From CAZXCQ01 sp964639275 (lineage in GTDB: Bacteria; Desulfobacterota; DSM-4660; Desulfatiglandales; Desulfatiglandaceae), in contig CAZXCQ010000007.1 in NCBI GenBank assembly GCA_964639275.1, positions 1 through 41,623 on the forward strand: a stretch of 41,623 bases of DNA, given 5' to 3'. The notes beneath the pieces are model-generated. The model worked only from the letters and a program-made list of their open reading frames with translations, was not told the origin of the DNA and did not search any database. Made by a program: the position numbers and the translations under genes. Position 1 is the first letter of the stretch. Each line of letters starts with the position of its first letter. Shown one piece after another: positions 1-9,380 of this stretch.

Positions 1-66
1 TGACCCAAATCTGGACGCCAATTCTGCGAAGTTATTTCTGCGCAAGCCCTAAGAGAGGGAAATAAG

Positions 67-1704
67 ATGAAAGCTACCGGGATAGATGAGACCTATCAAA
101 GGATGGATAGCAAAGGTTACTATCGTTTGGACATCCCGGAAAAATTGAATATGGCAAGGCTTGTCGTTGATTACTGGGCAGAGCACGGCAGGGGGCAAGA
201 CGTAGCGATCTACCATCTCGATGAGAAAATTACCTATCAGGAACTGAAAGACCTTACGGATTGCTTTGCCAACGCAATGTACAAGCTGGGAATGTCAAAG
301 GGCGACCGTTATATAATCCGGACGCCTAATCAGCCTGAGTACCAGATTTCGTTTCTTGGCGGGCAGAAAATCGGGGCTGTCCCCATCCCCACCAATACCA
401 TGCTCAGGGAATATGAGCTGGAACATATTATCAACCACAGCGACGCCATAGCTGTCATTACTACCACCAATTATGTCAAGACCATCGAAAGTATTCGTCC
501 CAAATGCAAGACCTTAAAGCACATCATAGTCATCGGCGATGTCCAGGGGGACCAGATCTCCTTTGAGGACCTTTTAAAGGAGAAAGGAGACTCTCTCCCG
601 TTTGTTGAGACCCACAAGGATGATCCGGCCTATTTCCTTTATACTTCGGGGACAACCGGCGCACCCAAGGGTGTGGTCCACGGCCATCGCTTTATCATCG
701 GTGCCGGGGACCCTATCGGAAAGTTTACAATGGGACTGGAAAGAGGGGATATCTGCGGGGGACCCACCGCACTTACCTGGATGTATGCACTGGGACATAA
801 CTTTTTGTTTGCCTTGAGGTGGGGTGTTTCCACTGCCATCTATTCGGATGAGCGATTTAACTCAGAGAGGGCCTATGAGTTTATTGAAAAATATGGAATC
901 ACGGTATTTGCGGGTACTCCGACCATATATCGAATGATGCTGGCTGTCAGGGGTGCGGAAGAGAAATATGATACCAGTTCCTTGAAGTACTGTCTCAGTT
1001 CCGGAGAACCGCTACTTGCAGAGACATGGCGCGAATGGATGAGGCGGTTTAGAGTCAAGATTATTGATAGTATGGGACAAACAGAGGCCCATGAATTTTG
1101 CACTACCCAAACGAATTTAAAGGTGAAGATCGGCTCCATGGGCAAGCCACTCCCGGGAATAGAGGTTGCCATTGTAAATGATAAGGGCGAGAGACTTCCG
1201 CCCGACGAAATGGGTCATTTGGCCATACGGAGGGATCACCCTGGCCTTTTCTTAGAATATTTCAAGATGCCGGAACGGATGGAGGACGTTTTTTTTCCAA
1301 ATAACTGGTACGATACCAAAGATCTTGCCTACATGGATGAGGATGGCTATTTCTGGTATGGTTCCAGGTCAGACGATATTATGACCTGCCATGGCTATCG
1401 TATCTCCCCGGCAGATGTTGAAACTGCCTTGCAAGAACATGAAGCAGTATTGGAGTCAGGTGTGGCTGGGATCAAAGACCCTGAGATGGGAGAAAAGGTG
1501 AAGGCCTGGGTGGTCCTCCACGACGGGTTTGAACCTACCCCGGAACTGGGCAAGGAGCTTCAGGATCATGTGAAGGCGATCATTGCGCCTTACAAATACC
1601 CGAGGGAAATCGAGTTTCTGGAAGAACTGCCCAAGACTTCTTCCGGGAAAATCCTTCGGAGGGAACTTCGGAGGTGGGAGAATGAAAAGCTCGATAAGAA
1701 GTAG
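67..1704 (+). CDS. AMP-forming acyl/aryl-CoA ligase
   Basis: ANL-superfamily acid:CoA ligase, 545 aa, usual family length. It forms an acyl-adenylate from a carboxylic acid and ATP and then the CoA thioester, in the cytoplasm. The P-loop-like motif YTSGTTGAPKG lies at about residues 192-203. The adenylate-binding motif SMGQTE is near 335, the hinge segment with KDLAYMDEDGYFWYGSRSDD around 417-437, and the C-terminal catalytic lysine motif SSGKILRREL near 525-533. The start is preceded by an AGAGGG purine run. It opens a same-strand series running through a molybdenum hydroxylase and an ABC importer, so an imported organic or aromatic acid is a plausible substrate. Benzoate-CoA-ligase-like or medium-chain acyl-CoA synthetase are both possible; the substrate cannot be read from sequence. 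Confidence 0.9.
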   Translation: MKATGIDETYQRMDSKGYYRLDIPEKLNMARLVVDYWAEHGRGQDVAIYHLDEKITYQELKDLTDCFANAMYKLGMSKGDRYIIRTPNQPEYQISFLGGQKIGAVPIPTNTMLREYELEHIINHSDAIAVITTTNYVKTIESIRPKCKTLKHIIVIGDVQGDQISFEDLLKEKGDSLPFVETHKDDPAYFLYTSGTTGAPKGVVHGHRFIIGAGDPIGKFTMGLERGDICGGPTALTWMYALGHNFLFALRWGVSTAIYSDERFNSERAYEFIEKYGITVFAGTPTIYRMMLAVRGAEEKYDTSSLKYCLSSGEPLLAETWREWMRRFRVKIIDSMGQTEAHEFCTTQTNLKVKIGSMGKPLPGIEVAIVNDKGERLPPDEMGHLAIRRDHPGLFLEYFKMPERMEDVFFPNNWYDTKDLAYMDEDGYFWYGSRSDDIMTCHGYRISPADVETALQEHEAVLESGVAGIKDPEMGEKVKAWVVLHDGFEPTPELGKELQDHVKAIIAPYKYPREIEFLEELPKTSSGKILRRELRRWENEKLDKK

Positions 1705-1728
1705 GACCAAGCAAATGGGGCCGTTGCT

Positions 1729-2421
1729 ATGAAATTTCAATTTACTATCGACGAAAATGCAGGAAAAAGAGAGAGGGCTTATGATATAAGAGGCGCGATT
1801 CTTTGTGGCTATACAGGCCGCGATCAATCGGCTGTTCAGAGGCATATAGAAGAGTTAAAAAGACAAGGGGTCGAACCACCCCCTTCAGTCCCCACATTCT
1901 ATCCCAAGCCTCCCAAAGGTTTGACCTTTGAAGAAGATATCCAGGTGGAAGGTAAGGAGACATCAGGAGAAGTTGAGTTTTTTCTCCTGATTGAGGGGAG
2001 CAAAATATACGTAGGGGCAGCAAGCGACCACACGGATAGGGGCTTGGAGAGGATTGACATCCTGAAATCAAAACAGATATGCCCCACGGTTCTTTCCATG
2101 AACCTTTGGAATTACGAAGAGATAAAGGAGAACTGGGAAAGAATCGAGATTCGCAGCTGGGCTGTGAGGGAAGGGGAAAAGACAATTTACCAGGACTCAA
2201 TCCTCAGTACTATTCTTGCTCCGGAGGAACTAATCCGGTTGGTCCGGAGGCGAGTAGTGGGTAACTTGGAAGGGATCGCTATTTTTTCCGGTACACCTCC
2301 TCTGTTAACAGAAGAGATGATCTTTGCGGATCGTTTTGAAGGTGAGATTTTGGATCCGATCTTCAAACGGAAGATCACTTTTGGTTACTCCATTCATACC
2401 CTTGATTGGTTTAAGACTTAG
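1729..2421 (+). CDS. DUF2848 family protein
   Basis: 230-aa soluble protein that I recognise as DUF2848-like. Seen features are the early GYTGRDQSAVQRHIEELK segment followed by a VP...Y stretch, the central SGEVEFFLL and VGAASDHTDRGLE segments, a LSKQICP-like segment (here ILKSKQICP), and a C-terminal DRFEGEILDPIFKRKI region. The fold is thought to resemble fumarylacetoacetate hydrolase-type proteins, but no reaction is established, so no function is assigned. It starts 24 nt after the CoA ligase stop and has no signal peptide or membrane segment, consistent with a cytoplasmic partner in the same catabolic operon. Family recognition is from memory of conserved motifs. Confidence 0.75.
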   Translation: MKFQFTIDENAGKRERAYDIRGAILCGYTGRDQSAVQRHIEELKRQGVEPPPSVPTFYPKPPKGLTFEEDIQVEGKETSGEVEFFLLIEGSKIYVGAASDHTDRGLERIDILKSKQICPTVLSMNLWNYEEIKENWERIEIRSWAVREGEKTIYQDSILSTILAPEELIRLVRRRVVGNLEGIAIFSGTPPLLTEEMIFADRFEGEILDPIFKRKITFGYSIHTLDWFKT

Positions 2422-2578
2422 GTGCCCGATAAGAAGATCCGTGCCTCCGTGGCAGAAGTTCTTTTGCACACACCAGTGTTTAACCTGGTGACGAAATTGA
2501 TGGATTTTGCAATCTTAGCAATTCCCAAATTCTGGTTTATCCGGTTTAGGGGATTAACGCAAAGGGAGAGGATCTATT

Positions 2579-5002
2579 ATGCCTGATCAGAAACAGGGAA
2601 AATGGGTCGGTAAGAGTTTGAAGAGAAAGGAAGACCTCCGTCTTCTGACGGGTCGAGGGTCCTTTATAGATGATATTCGTCTGCCAAATATGAAGCACGC
2701 GGCAATACTCAGAAGCCCTTACCCCCATGCATGGATCAGAGGTATTGATATCTCTGATGCCATGAAAGTTCCGGGAGTAAAGGGAGTCCTCACCGGTGAG
2801 GACGTAGCGAAGATGTCAAAACCCTTCCCTGTGGGGGTACCTGTGCCGCCCAAGTATTACAGTTGTGCAGTGGACAAGGTCCGTTTTGTGGGTGAGCCAG
2901 TTGCCGTTGTGGTAGCGGATAGCCGCTATATCGGGGAAGATGCCCTTGATGTGATAAGAGTTGATTACGAACCCCTGCCAGTGGTGATGGATATTGAGGA
3001 AGCCGCAAAGCCAGAATCCCCCATCCTTCATGATAATATCGGCAGCAACATCTATTCCCATCGATTTTTCAAGTATGGTGACATGGAAAAGGCCTTGGAG
3101 GAGGCAGATCTGGTGGTAAAAGGGAAGTTCCTTTTCCCTAAATACGGTTCCACCCCTATTGAGACCTATGGGGTCATTGCCTCTTATAATCCCTTTAACG
3201 AGGAATTTGTAGTCTACAACAATTATCAAGGGCCCTTTGTCAATCATTCCCTGGTAGCCCTTGCACTTGGGGTTCCGGAGAACAAGATGCGCTGGATCGT
3301 CCCCACTGACATAGGGGGTGGTTTTGGCACAAAGACAGGAATGTATCCATATATCGCCCTGATAACCCTCGCTGCCAAGAAGACAGGGATGACCGTTAAG
3401 TGGATAGAAGATCGAAGAGAGCATCTGTTGGCAAGTTCAACCGGGACAGATCGCGTCACCTATATGGAGGCAGCAGTCAAGAAGGATGGGACCATATTGG
3501 CTCTTAAAGATAAGGCCATGGATAACACTGGCGGGTACATCCGGCCGCCAGAACCGGGTTGTGCCTATCGAAGCACAGGAAATCACACCGGGGCCTATCA
3601 GATAAGGAATTTAGACAGAGAGGTCATGGTGGTGGGAACCAACAAGTCTCTGACAGCCCCAAACCGCGGGTATACGTGTCAGGAACTGTATTTCAGCGTG
3701 GAAAGAATGGTGGACATGGTCGCTGCCGAACTGGGGATGGACCCCGCCGAGGTACGGTTTAAGAACTTTATTCGGCCCGAACAATTCCCCTATACAACGG
3801 CAACCGGCGGGGTTTACGATGCGGGGAACTATCCGAAGGCATTTCAGATGGCCCTTGACATGATTGATTATAAAAAGATGAGAGAGGAGCAGCAAAAGGC
3901 CAGGGAGGAAGGAAGGCTTATCGGTATCGGCCTTGCAACCGTTGTAGATCCCTCTGTCACCAATATCGCATATGTCACGCTGGCCTTGACCCCGGAACAA
4001 AGAGCAAAGGGGCACCCCAAGTCGGGGTCGGGTGAGTCGGTCATCGTCAAACTAGACCCTTTGGGCAAGGCCCATGTGATTGCCTCTACCAACCCTCAGG
4101 GCCAGGGACATGAGACGGTCATATCTCAGATAGTGGCTGATGAACTCGGGATTCACCCCGACGATGTAACAGTAAGCGACGTAGTGGATACCCATGACCG
4201 GGTCTACACCATCACCACGGGCAGTTACTCCAGTCGCTTCGCCTCAGTGGGGGTCAACGCGGTTGTTGATGCGACCCGCAAGGTAAAGAAGAAAATGATA
4301 AAGATTGCCGCCCATCTTCTGGAGGCCAACCCCGACGACTTGGAGGTAAAGGATGGAAAATTCCAGGTAAAGGGCTCTCCTGATAAATCGATTCAGGTCA
4401 AACACGTGGCCGGGACTGCCCACTGGAATCAGGTCGCCCTGCCTAAAGGAATGGATGTCGGCCTCTATGCCAGTAGCCTACTGTCGATGCCTACTTCGCG
4501 ACCACCAGATGAATTGGACCGTGTGGACTCATCCAACACCTATGGATTTATCGCGGAGGCCATCGTTGTAGAGGTTGATCCTGAGACGGCAGAGGTCAAG
4601 TTCCTCAAGTGGGCCAGCGTGCACGATGCAGGGACCATCCTAAACCCAATGCTGCTTGAGGGTCAAGTGATGGGAAGTATTGCTCATGGCCTGGGGGGAA
4701 GTCTTTATGAAAAGTGGGCATATGATGAGAACGGTCAATGCCTGACAGCATCTTTTCAGGATTACCTTGTTCCAACGGCAAAGGAGATCCCGAAGATCGA
4801 CATCGGGCATGTTGAAACCCCTTCACCTTTTACGGCGCTTGGCTCAAAAGGGGCGGGAGAAAGCTCTACAATGTCGGTTCCTGTAGCGATTGGAAATGCG
4901 ATTGCAGATGCCCTGTCTCCCTTGGGGGTAACCATAAACGAGCTTCCTCTCGGTCCGAACAAGATTTGGCAATTGATCCAGAAGGCCAAGGCCAAAGGAT
5001 GA
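2579..5002 (+). CDS. Xanthine-dehydrogenase-family molybdopterin-binding large subunit
   Basis: 807-aa catalytic subunit of a molybdenum hydroxylase (CoxL/XdhB-like). An N-terminal a/b-hammerhead domain (about residues 15-130) is followed by the molybdopterin-binding region, with PTDIGGGFGTKTG near 242-254 and the catalytic glutamate in GSKGAGESSTM (Glu761). The loop that reads AYxCSFR in true aerobic CO dehydrogenases is here APNRGYTCQE (about 360), so CO oxidation is unlikely despite the Cox-like gene set. A hydroxylation or dehydroxylation of an organic or CoA-bound ring substrate is more plausible. An AGGGAGAGG ribosome-binding site precedes the ATG. The FAD and 2Fe-2S subunits follow, interrupted by a CoxG-like gene. 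Confidence 0.9.
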   Translation: MPDQKQGKWVGKSLKRKEDLRLLTGRGSFIDDIRLPNMKHAAILRSPYPHAWIRGIDISDAMKVPGVKGVLTGEDVAKMSKPFPVGVPVPPKYYSCAVDKVRFVGEPVAVVVADSRYIGEDALDVIRVDYEPLPVVMDIEEAAKPESPILHDNIGSNIYSHRFFKYGDMEKALEEADLVVKGKFLFPKYGSTPIETYGVIASYNPFNEEFVVYNNYQGPFVNHSLVALALGVPENKMRWIVPTDIGGGFGTKTGMYPYIALITLAAKKTGMTVKWIEDRREHLLASSTGTDRVTYMEAAVKKDGTILALKDKAMDNTGGYIRPPEPGCAYRSTGNHTGAYQIRNLDREVMVVGTNKSLTAPNRGYTCQELYFSVERMVDMVAAELGMDPAEVRFKNFIRPEQFPYTTATGGVYDAGNYPKAFQMALDMIDYKKMREEQQKAREEGRLIGIGLATVVDPSVTNIAYVTLALTPEQRAKGHPKSGSGESVIVKLDPLGKAHVIASTNPQGQGHETVISQIVADELGIHPDDVTVSDVVDTHDRVYTITTGSYSSRFASVGVNAVVDATRKVKKKMIKIAAHLLEANPDDLEVKDGKFQVKGSPDKSIQVKHVAGTAHWNQVALPKGMDVGLYASSLLSMPTSRPPDELDRVDSSNTYGFIAEAIVVEVDPETAEVKFLKWASVHDAGTILNPMLLEGQVMGSIAHGLGGSLYEKWAYDENGQCLTASFQDYLVPTAKEIPKIDIGHVETPSPFTALGSKGAGESSTMSVPVAIGNAIADALSPLGVTINELPLGPNKIWQLIQKAKAKG

Positions 5003-5025
5003 TTTAGCGACAAAAGGAAGGACTC

Positions 5026-5469
5026 ATGAAACTTGAAGGAAAATACTCCTTTAATGCGACCCCGGAAATCCTATGGGAGGTTTTCACAGACCCCAAGTAT
5101 CTCAAAAAGGCCATCCCAGGATGCGAAAAACTCGATGAACAAGCGCCCGGGAACTATGACGTCACTGTAAAGATAGGAATTTCGGCTGTCAAGGGGACGT
5201 ATAACGGCAAGTTCGAAGTGGCTGATCCGGAACCCCCCAACCGATGTCGTTTGATTGGCGAGGGTAGCGGAAGCCCCGGCTTTGTAAAGGGGGGTGGGGC
5301 CATTGAGATGTACAAAGAGGGCAACAGCACCATTGTAGCCTATACTGGCGAGGGGCAGATAGGAGGACTGATCGCAGGGGTTGGACAGAGGCTTCTCAGC
5401 GGGATAGCCAAAATGTTATTGGGCCAGTTCTTCAGGAATATAAAGAAGGTGTTAAAATCTCGGTCGTAA
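5026..5469 (+). CDS. CoxG-like SRPBCC family accessory protein
   Basis: 147-aa protein of the carbon monoxide dehydrogenase subunit G (CoxG) type. The N-terminus MKLEGKYSFNATPEILWEVF, the IPGCEKLDE segment and the central VKIGISAVKGTYNGKFEV segment are typical of the family. The C-terminus (LLSGIAKMLLGQFFRNIKK) is amphipathic, as in CoxG proteins thought to associate with the membrane or recruit the hydroxylase. It lies 23 nt downstream of the large subunit and 15 nt upstream of the FAD subunit, so it is co-transcribed with its enzyme. Its role as a maturation or membrane-recruiting factor is inferred from the family. An AAGGAAGGA ribosome-binding site is present. Confidence 0.85.
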   Translation: MKLEGKYSFNATPEILWEVFTDPKYLKKAIPGCEKLDEQAPGNYDVTVKIGISAVKGTYNGKFEVADPEPPNRCRLIGEGSGSPGFVKGGGAIEMYKEGNSTIVAYTGEGQIGGLIAGVGQRLLSGIAKMLLGQFFRNIKKVLKSRS

Positions 5470-5484
5470 TATGGGAGAGAGCAT

Positions 5485-6360
5485 ATGAAACCAAGTGCCT
5501 TTGAATACTTTACCCCCAAAAGTGTAGCTGACGCAATCAAGCTATTGGAACGTTACGAGGATGAAGCCAAGATTATTGCCGGGGGTCAAAGCCTCGTGCC
5601 GATGATGAACTTCAGACTCGCCCGACCAAACATCCTGATAGATATCAATGGGATCAAGGAACTCAACTATATTAGAGAGGAAGGGGGTGAACTCGTTATC
5701 GGGGCGTTGACCCGGGAGAGGGACCTTGAGCTATTTCCGTTAGTAGTGGAAAAGTGCCCCATACTGGCCAAGGCAGTCTCCTTCGTTGGTCACTCCGCGA
5801 TCAGAAACCGAGGGACTATCGGAGGAAGCCTGGTTCATGCAGACCCTTCTGGAGAGATTTCCACAACCATTAATGCCTTGAATGCAAAAATGAAGGTCGT
5901 GGGACCGTCGGGTGAAAGGGTCTTGGGGCCCGATGAGTTCTTTTTGACTTATCTGACGACCTCATTGGGACCTTCGGATATCCTTGTTGAGGTCAGATTT
6001 CCGATTTTTCCTGAGAAGGCAGGCTGGTCCTTTATGGAGCTGAGCCGGCGTGCCGGTGATTTTGCCATCGTTGCCGTGGCAGTTATCCTTTTTATGGGGG
6101 AGGGGGGGCTTTGCAGTGAGGCGCGCATCTCCCTGGGGGGGGTCGCTCCGACCCCTATCCGGGCAGAGGCCGCAGAAGAGCTCCTGTCCGGTCAGGTGAT
6201 TACCGACGAATTGATAGACAAAGCAGGGAAAGAGGCAGGAGAGGCAACAGACCCTGAACCCGATTACCACGCCTCTGCGGAATATCGCAAGGCTATGTCG
6301 AGGGTTTTTGTGCAAAGAGGGCTCAAAGAGGCGTGGAACTTGGTCAATGGAGGTCAGTAG
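5485..6360 (+). CDS. Molybdenum hydroxylase FAD-binding medium subunit
   Basis: 291-aa CoxM/XdhC-type FAD subunit that passes electrons from the 2Fe-2S subunit to an external acceptor. The FAD-binding motifs AGGQSLVPMMNFRLARP (about residues 32-48) and IRNRGTIGGSLVHADPSGE (about 109-127) are both present, followed by the CO_deh_flav_C region with EARISLGGVAPTPIRA. Only two cysteines are visible, so the extra [4Fe-4S] insertion of 4-hydroxybenzoyl-CoA reductase HcrB is absent. The length is normal for the family. The end of this gene contains the GGAGG ribosome-binding site of the next gene. Confidence 0.9.
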   Translation: MKPSAFEYFTPKSVADAIKLLERYEDEAKIIAGGQSLVPMMNFRLARPNILIDINGIKELNYIREEGGELVIGALTRERDLELFPLVVEKCPILAKAVSFVGHSAIRNRGTIGGSLVHADPSGEISTTINALNAKMKVVGPSGERVLGPDEFFLTYLTTSLGPSDILVEVRFPIFPEKAGWSFMELSRRAGDFAIVAVAVILFMGEGGLCSEARISLGGVAPTPIRAEAAEELLSGQVITDELIDKAGKEAGEATDPEPDYHASAEYRKAMSRVFVQRGLKEAWNLVNGGQ

Positions 6361-6361
6361 A

Positions 6362-6841
6362 ATGGCAGAAGGTCGTCGAATTGAAGTGGAGGTAAATGGC
6401 CTAAAATACCAAATGGAGGTAGAGCCCAGGAGACTCCTCGTTGATTTTTTGAGAGAAGATCTGGAACTGATAGGAACCCATATTGGATGTGAGCATGGGA
6501 TTTGCGGTTCCTGTACGGTTTTGTTCAATGGAAGGGCAATCCGTTCATGTCTGATGTTTGCCATTCAGGCACATGGGGCTGAAATCATGACCGTAGAAGG
6601 CCTTGCCAAGAATGGAAAATTGCATCCTATTCAGGAGGCATTCCGAGAACATCATGGTCTTCAATGTGGCTACTGTACACCCGGTATGCTGATTACCGCA
6701 TACGAATTCCTCAATAGCAACCCTCACCCTACAGAGCAAGAGGCGCGAGAGACTATGGCAGGGGTATTGTGTCGATGCACAGGATACAAGCAGGTCATCG
6801 ATTCGGTTATGGCAGCAGCAGCTGAAATGAGAGGGAAATGA
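6362..6841 (+). CDS. Molybdenum hydroxylase 2Fe-2S small subunit
   Basis: 159-aa CoxS/XdhA-type subunit with two [2Fe-2S] clusters. The plant-type ferredoxin motif CEHGICGSC is followed by a later Cys (RSCLM). The second cluster motifs are QCGYCTPGML and LCRCTGYKQ. The ATG at 6362 is chosen because GGAGG at 6349-6353 lies 8 nt upstream; upstream in-frame starts would add residues outside the family consensus. It completes the large/FAD/Fe-S set and overlaps livH by four bases (ATGA), indicating translational coupling of the hydroxylase and transporter genes. Confidence 0.92.
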   Translation: MAEGRRIEVEVNGLKYQMEVEPRRLLVDFLREDLELIGTHIGCEHGICGSCTVLFNGRAIRSCLMFAIQAHGAEIMTVEGLAKNGKLHPIQEAFREHHGLQCGYCTPGMLITAYEFLNSNPHPTEQEARETMAGVLCRCTGYKQVIDSVMAAAAEMRGK

Positions 6842-7713
6842 TCTTACAGCAATTGATCAACGGGTTGATGTTGGGCGCCACTTATTCTCTTGTGGCCATC
6901 GGATACACTTTGATTTTCGGGGTGCTTGGGCTTCTTCATTTTGCCCACGGCGAGGTCCTGATGGCCGGCGCCTTTATGGGGCTCTATATCATTCTCTGGA
7001 GCAACCTCCCCCTTTACATTACCCTACCCCTGGCCATGATAGCAACGGGCGTATTAGGGATTCTTATTGAACTACTGGCTATCAGACCCCTTAGAAAGGA
7101 CTTTCACTTGGCCCCCCTTTTGAGCACCATAGGCGTTACGATTATTCTCCAGAACTTGGCTGTAAAGCTCTTTGGGGGTTATGGAACGCGTTTTCCTGAT
7201 GCGATTAAGGACTTCCATTTCAAGATCGGTTCCCTTTTTATCAGTTCCATAAACATGCTGATACTCGGAATCTCTCTATTCCTGATGATAGCACTCTATT
7301 TCTTTATTGCAAAAACAAAGATAGGTAAGGCCATGCGGGCGGTTTCTGAAAGCCACCTCACCGCGGGGTTTTTGGGAGTGAATGTGGACCGGATCGTTCT
7401 ACTCACCTTTGGGATCGCCTCGGCCTTAGCCGGCGCTGCCGGCGTGATGATCGGTCTCAGTTTTCACGCTATTAGCCCCTTTATCGGGCTCACCTTTGCC
7501 CTCAAAGGACTCATTGTCATGCTTCTTGGCGGGCTCGGGAATGTGTTGGGGGCAATGATTGGAGGGCTCATTCTGGGGCTGGCCGAGGTGACCGCTATCG
7601 TTGTACTTCCGACGGAGATCAATTTACAGGACATTTTTTCTTTCGGTATCATGATTCTTATACTCATATTCAGACCCACTGGCCTTTTTGGAACACGTAT
7701 TACTCAAAGTTAG
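6838..7713 (+). CDS. livH: Branched-chain-type ABC transporter permease LivH
   Basis: 291-aa inner-membrane permease with about eight hydrophobic segments. Its N-terminus LMLGATYSLVAIGYTLIFGVLGLLHFAHGE is split by short loops and is characteristic of LivH. The EAA-like cytoplasmic region appears around TKIGKAMRAVSESHLTAGFLGVNVDR, and GLIVMLLGGLGNVLGAMIGG is the conserved late segment. It overlaps the 2Fe-2S gene and is followed by livM, livG, livF and the binding protein. In this setting the importer may carry an aromatic or other organic acid rather than leucine; such substrates are known for this transporter family, but the ligand here is unknown. Confidence 0.92.
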   Translation: MILQQLINGLMLGATYSLVAIGYTLIFGVLGLLHFAHGEVLMAGAFMGLYIILWSNLPLYITLPLAMIATGVLGILIELLAIRPLRKDFHLAPLLSTIGVTIILQNLAVKLFGGYGTRFPDAIKDFHFKIGSLFISSINMLILGISLFLMIALYFFIAKTKIGKAMRAVSESHLTAGFLGVNVDRIVLLTFGIASALAGAAGVMIGLSFHAISPFIGLTFALKGLIVMLLGGLGNVLGAMIGGLILGLAEVTAIVVLPTEINLQDIFSFGIMILILIFRPTGLFGTRITQS

Positions 7714-7725
7714 TAGGAGCCGGGT

Positions 7726-8583
7726 TTGGATTATCTCATTTCAGTTGTCACCATCGCGGGCATTTACATTATTATGGCCGTGAGCTTTTATCTCCCTTTT
7801 ATGACAGGTCAGATTTCATTGGGTCAGGCTGGATTTATGGCCGTAGGGGCTTACGGGTCAGCCATCTGCTCGGTGAAGTTTGGGATTCCATATATCCCTG
7901 CCGTCTTGATTGGGGGAATTGAAGCAGGGATCGTGGGATTTCTTGTGGGAATCCCGGCTCTCCGTATCAAAGGGATCTACCTGCTGCTTTTGACCCTGGG
8001 CTTTGGCGAAATCGTCCGTGTGGTTTTTATCAACGTGGAGTACATCGGTGCGGCTGCCGGCTTCCCTGGCATACCCTATCAGAAACACTCTATGCTGTAT
8101 GCATACACCGTGGTTTTTATACTGATTATCTTTCTTGGTCGGTTACGGAAATCACGGATGGGAAGGGCCTTTCATGCCGTTGGCAGTGATGAGGACGTCG
8201 CTGAGGTCATCGGTGTGAACATTACCTTTGTCAAGCTCATCGCCTTTTCTACGGGTGCCTTCATCGCTGGTATCGGCGGGGGGATCTTTGCCCATTACCA
8301 GGAATACATTGAACCCCTCATGTTTGACGTTATGCATTCTGTTGAGTTCATCGTATTCACGATATTTGGTGGTATTCAGATCTTCTGGGGCCCTATATTC
8401 GGTGCATTTTTCCTCACCTTGATACCAGAATTTCTCCGCTTTATCCAGGATTGGAGGATGGAATTGTATGGGGCCCTTTTGATCGGCATGATGATTGTCA
8501 GGCCCCAGGGGGTCATAGGGCTAGATACGATCCAGGCTCTAAAGAGGATTTCCGGCAAGGTCCTTGGGAACGGTCTATCCTGA
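7726..8583 (+). CDS. livM: Branched-chain-type ABC transporter permease LivM
   Basis: 285-aa membrane permease, the partner of LivH. Family signatures include LPFMTGQISLGQAGFMAVGAY near the N-terminus and FVKLIAFSTGAFIAGIGGGIFAHYQ, each embedded in multiple hydrophobic helices, plus a C-terminal FGGIQIFWGPIFGAFF segment. The start is TTG at 7726, supported by TAGGAG (7714-7719) just upstream and by homology of the first residues to other LivM proteins. It sits 12 nt after livH. Confidence 0.9.
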   Translation: MDYLISVVTIAGIYIIMAVSFYLPFMTGQISLGQAGFMAVGAYGSAICSVKFGIPYIPAVLIGGIEAGIVGFLVGIPALRIKGIYLLLLTLGFGEIVRVVFINVEYIGAAAGFPGIPYQKHSMLYAYTVVFILIIFLGRLRKSRMGRAFHAVGSDEDVAEVIGVNITFVKLIAFSTGAFIAGIGGGIFAHYQEYIEPLMFDVMHSVEFIVFTIFGGIQIFWGPIFGAFFLTLIPEFLRFIQDWRMELYGALLIGMMIVRPQGVIGLDTIQALKRISGKVLGNGLS

Positions 8584-8613
8584 GATCGTACGCTGTTTTT
8601 GAGTGGAGGGGAA

Positions 8614-9375
8614 ATGATCCTCAACATCAGGAATGTGGCCAAACAGTTTAATGGATTCCGTGCCCTTTCAAATATCGGTATAGATGTAGAGGAAGGGAAG
8701 ATCCATGCAATCATCGGCCCAAATGGGGCGGGCAAGACCACCCTATTTAACCTGATCAGCGGGATGTATGGTTTGACAGAAGGGGAAATTCGATTCAAGG
8801 ATGTCGTAATCAGCAAACTAAAACCTCACCTCAGGGCTAAGCTTGGTATTGGTCGGACATTTCAGATTGTGCGCCTTTTTGGCTTAATGAGTGTTTTGGA
8901 AAACGTAATGACAGGCGCTCATTGCAAGACCAGGACTGGCCTTTTAAGGACCTTTTTTAGATTTTCAAGAGGCGAGCCGGAGGAAGAGAGGGTAACCCGC
9001 GAAAAGGCAATACGCTGGCTGGAGTTTGTGGGTCTGGCACACAAAGCGGATCAAGTGGCCTCCAACCTCCCCCATGCCGAGCAGAGGCTTGTTGAGATTG
9101 CAAGGGCCTTGGCACTGGATCCTGATCTGGTCCTTCTCGATGAACCAGCTGCAGGTATGAATCCTAACGAGACCCTGGAACTCAACTCGCTTATCTCAAA
9201 GATCAACCAGATGGGGAAAACGATCCTTTTGATCGAGCATAACATGGAACTGGTTATGGGAATATCCCATGTAATTACGGTACTAAACTTTGGGGTGAAG
9301 ATCGCCGAGGGAGTCTCTTCTGAAATACAGAATGACCCGAGAGTCATAGAAGCCTATCTGGGCACGAAAAGGTGA
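8614..9375 (+). CDS. livG: ABC transporter ATP-binding protein LivG
   Basis: 253-aa ATPase of the importer. Walker A is GPNGAGKTT, Walker B is LVLLDEPAAGMNP, and the switch histidine lies in LLIEHNM. The signature region reads LPHAEQRLVEIARAL, a LivG-type variant of LSGGQ. ATG 8614 is chosen over an upstream TTG (8599) because GGAGGGG at 8605-8611 fits this start. Its stop overlaps the beginning of livF. Confidence 0.92.
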   Translation: MILNIRNVAKQFNGFRALSNIGIDVEEGKIHAIIGPNGAGKTTLFNLISGMYGLTEGEIRFKDVVISKLKPHLRAKLGIGRTFQIVRLFGLMSVLENVMTGAHCKTRTGLLRTFFRFSRGEPEEERVTREKAIRWLEFVGLAHKADQVASNLPHAEQRLVEIARALALDPDLVLLDEPAAGMNPNETLELNSLISKINQMGKTILLIEHNMELVMGISHVITVLNFGVKIAEGVSSEIQNDPRVIEAYLGTKR

Positions 9376-9380
9376 TCAAC

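Noticed and set aside
2422..2586. A 54-codon open frame starting GTG between the DUF2848 gene and the molybdenum hydroxylase
   Set aside because: No ribosome-binding site, no recognised family, and it runs into the next gene start; a hairpin (CACCAG/CTGGTG, 2471-2490) suggests an untranslated spacer.
2579..6841. 4-hydroxybenzoyl-CoA reductase
   Set aside because: The FAD subunit has only two cysteines and lacks the [4Fe-4S] insertion typical of HcrB; the gene order also includes CoxG.
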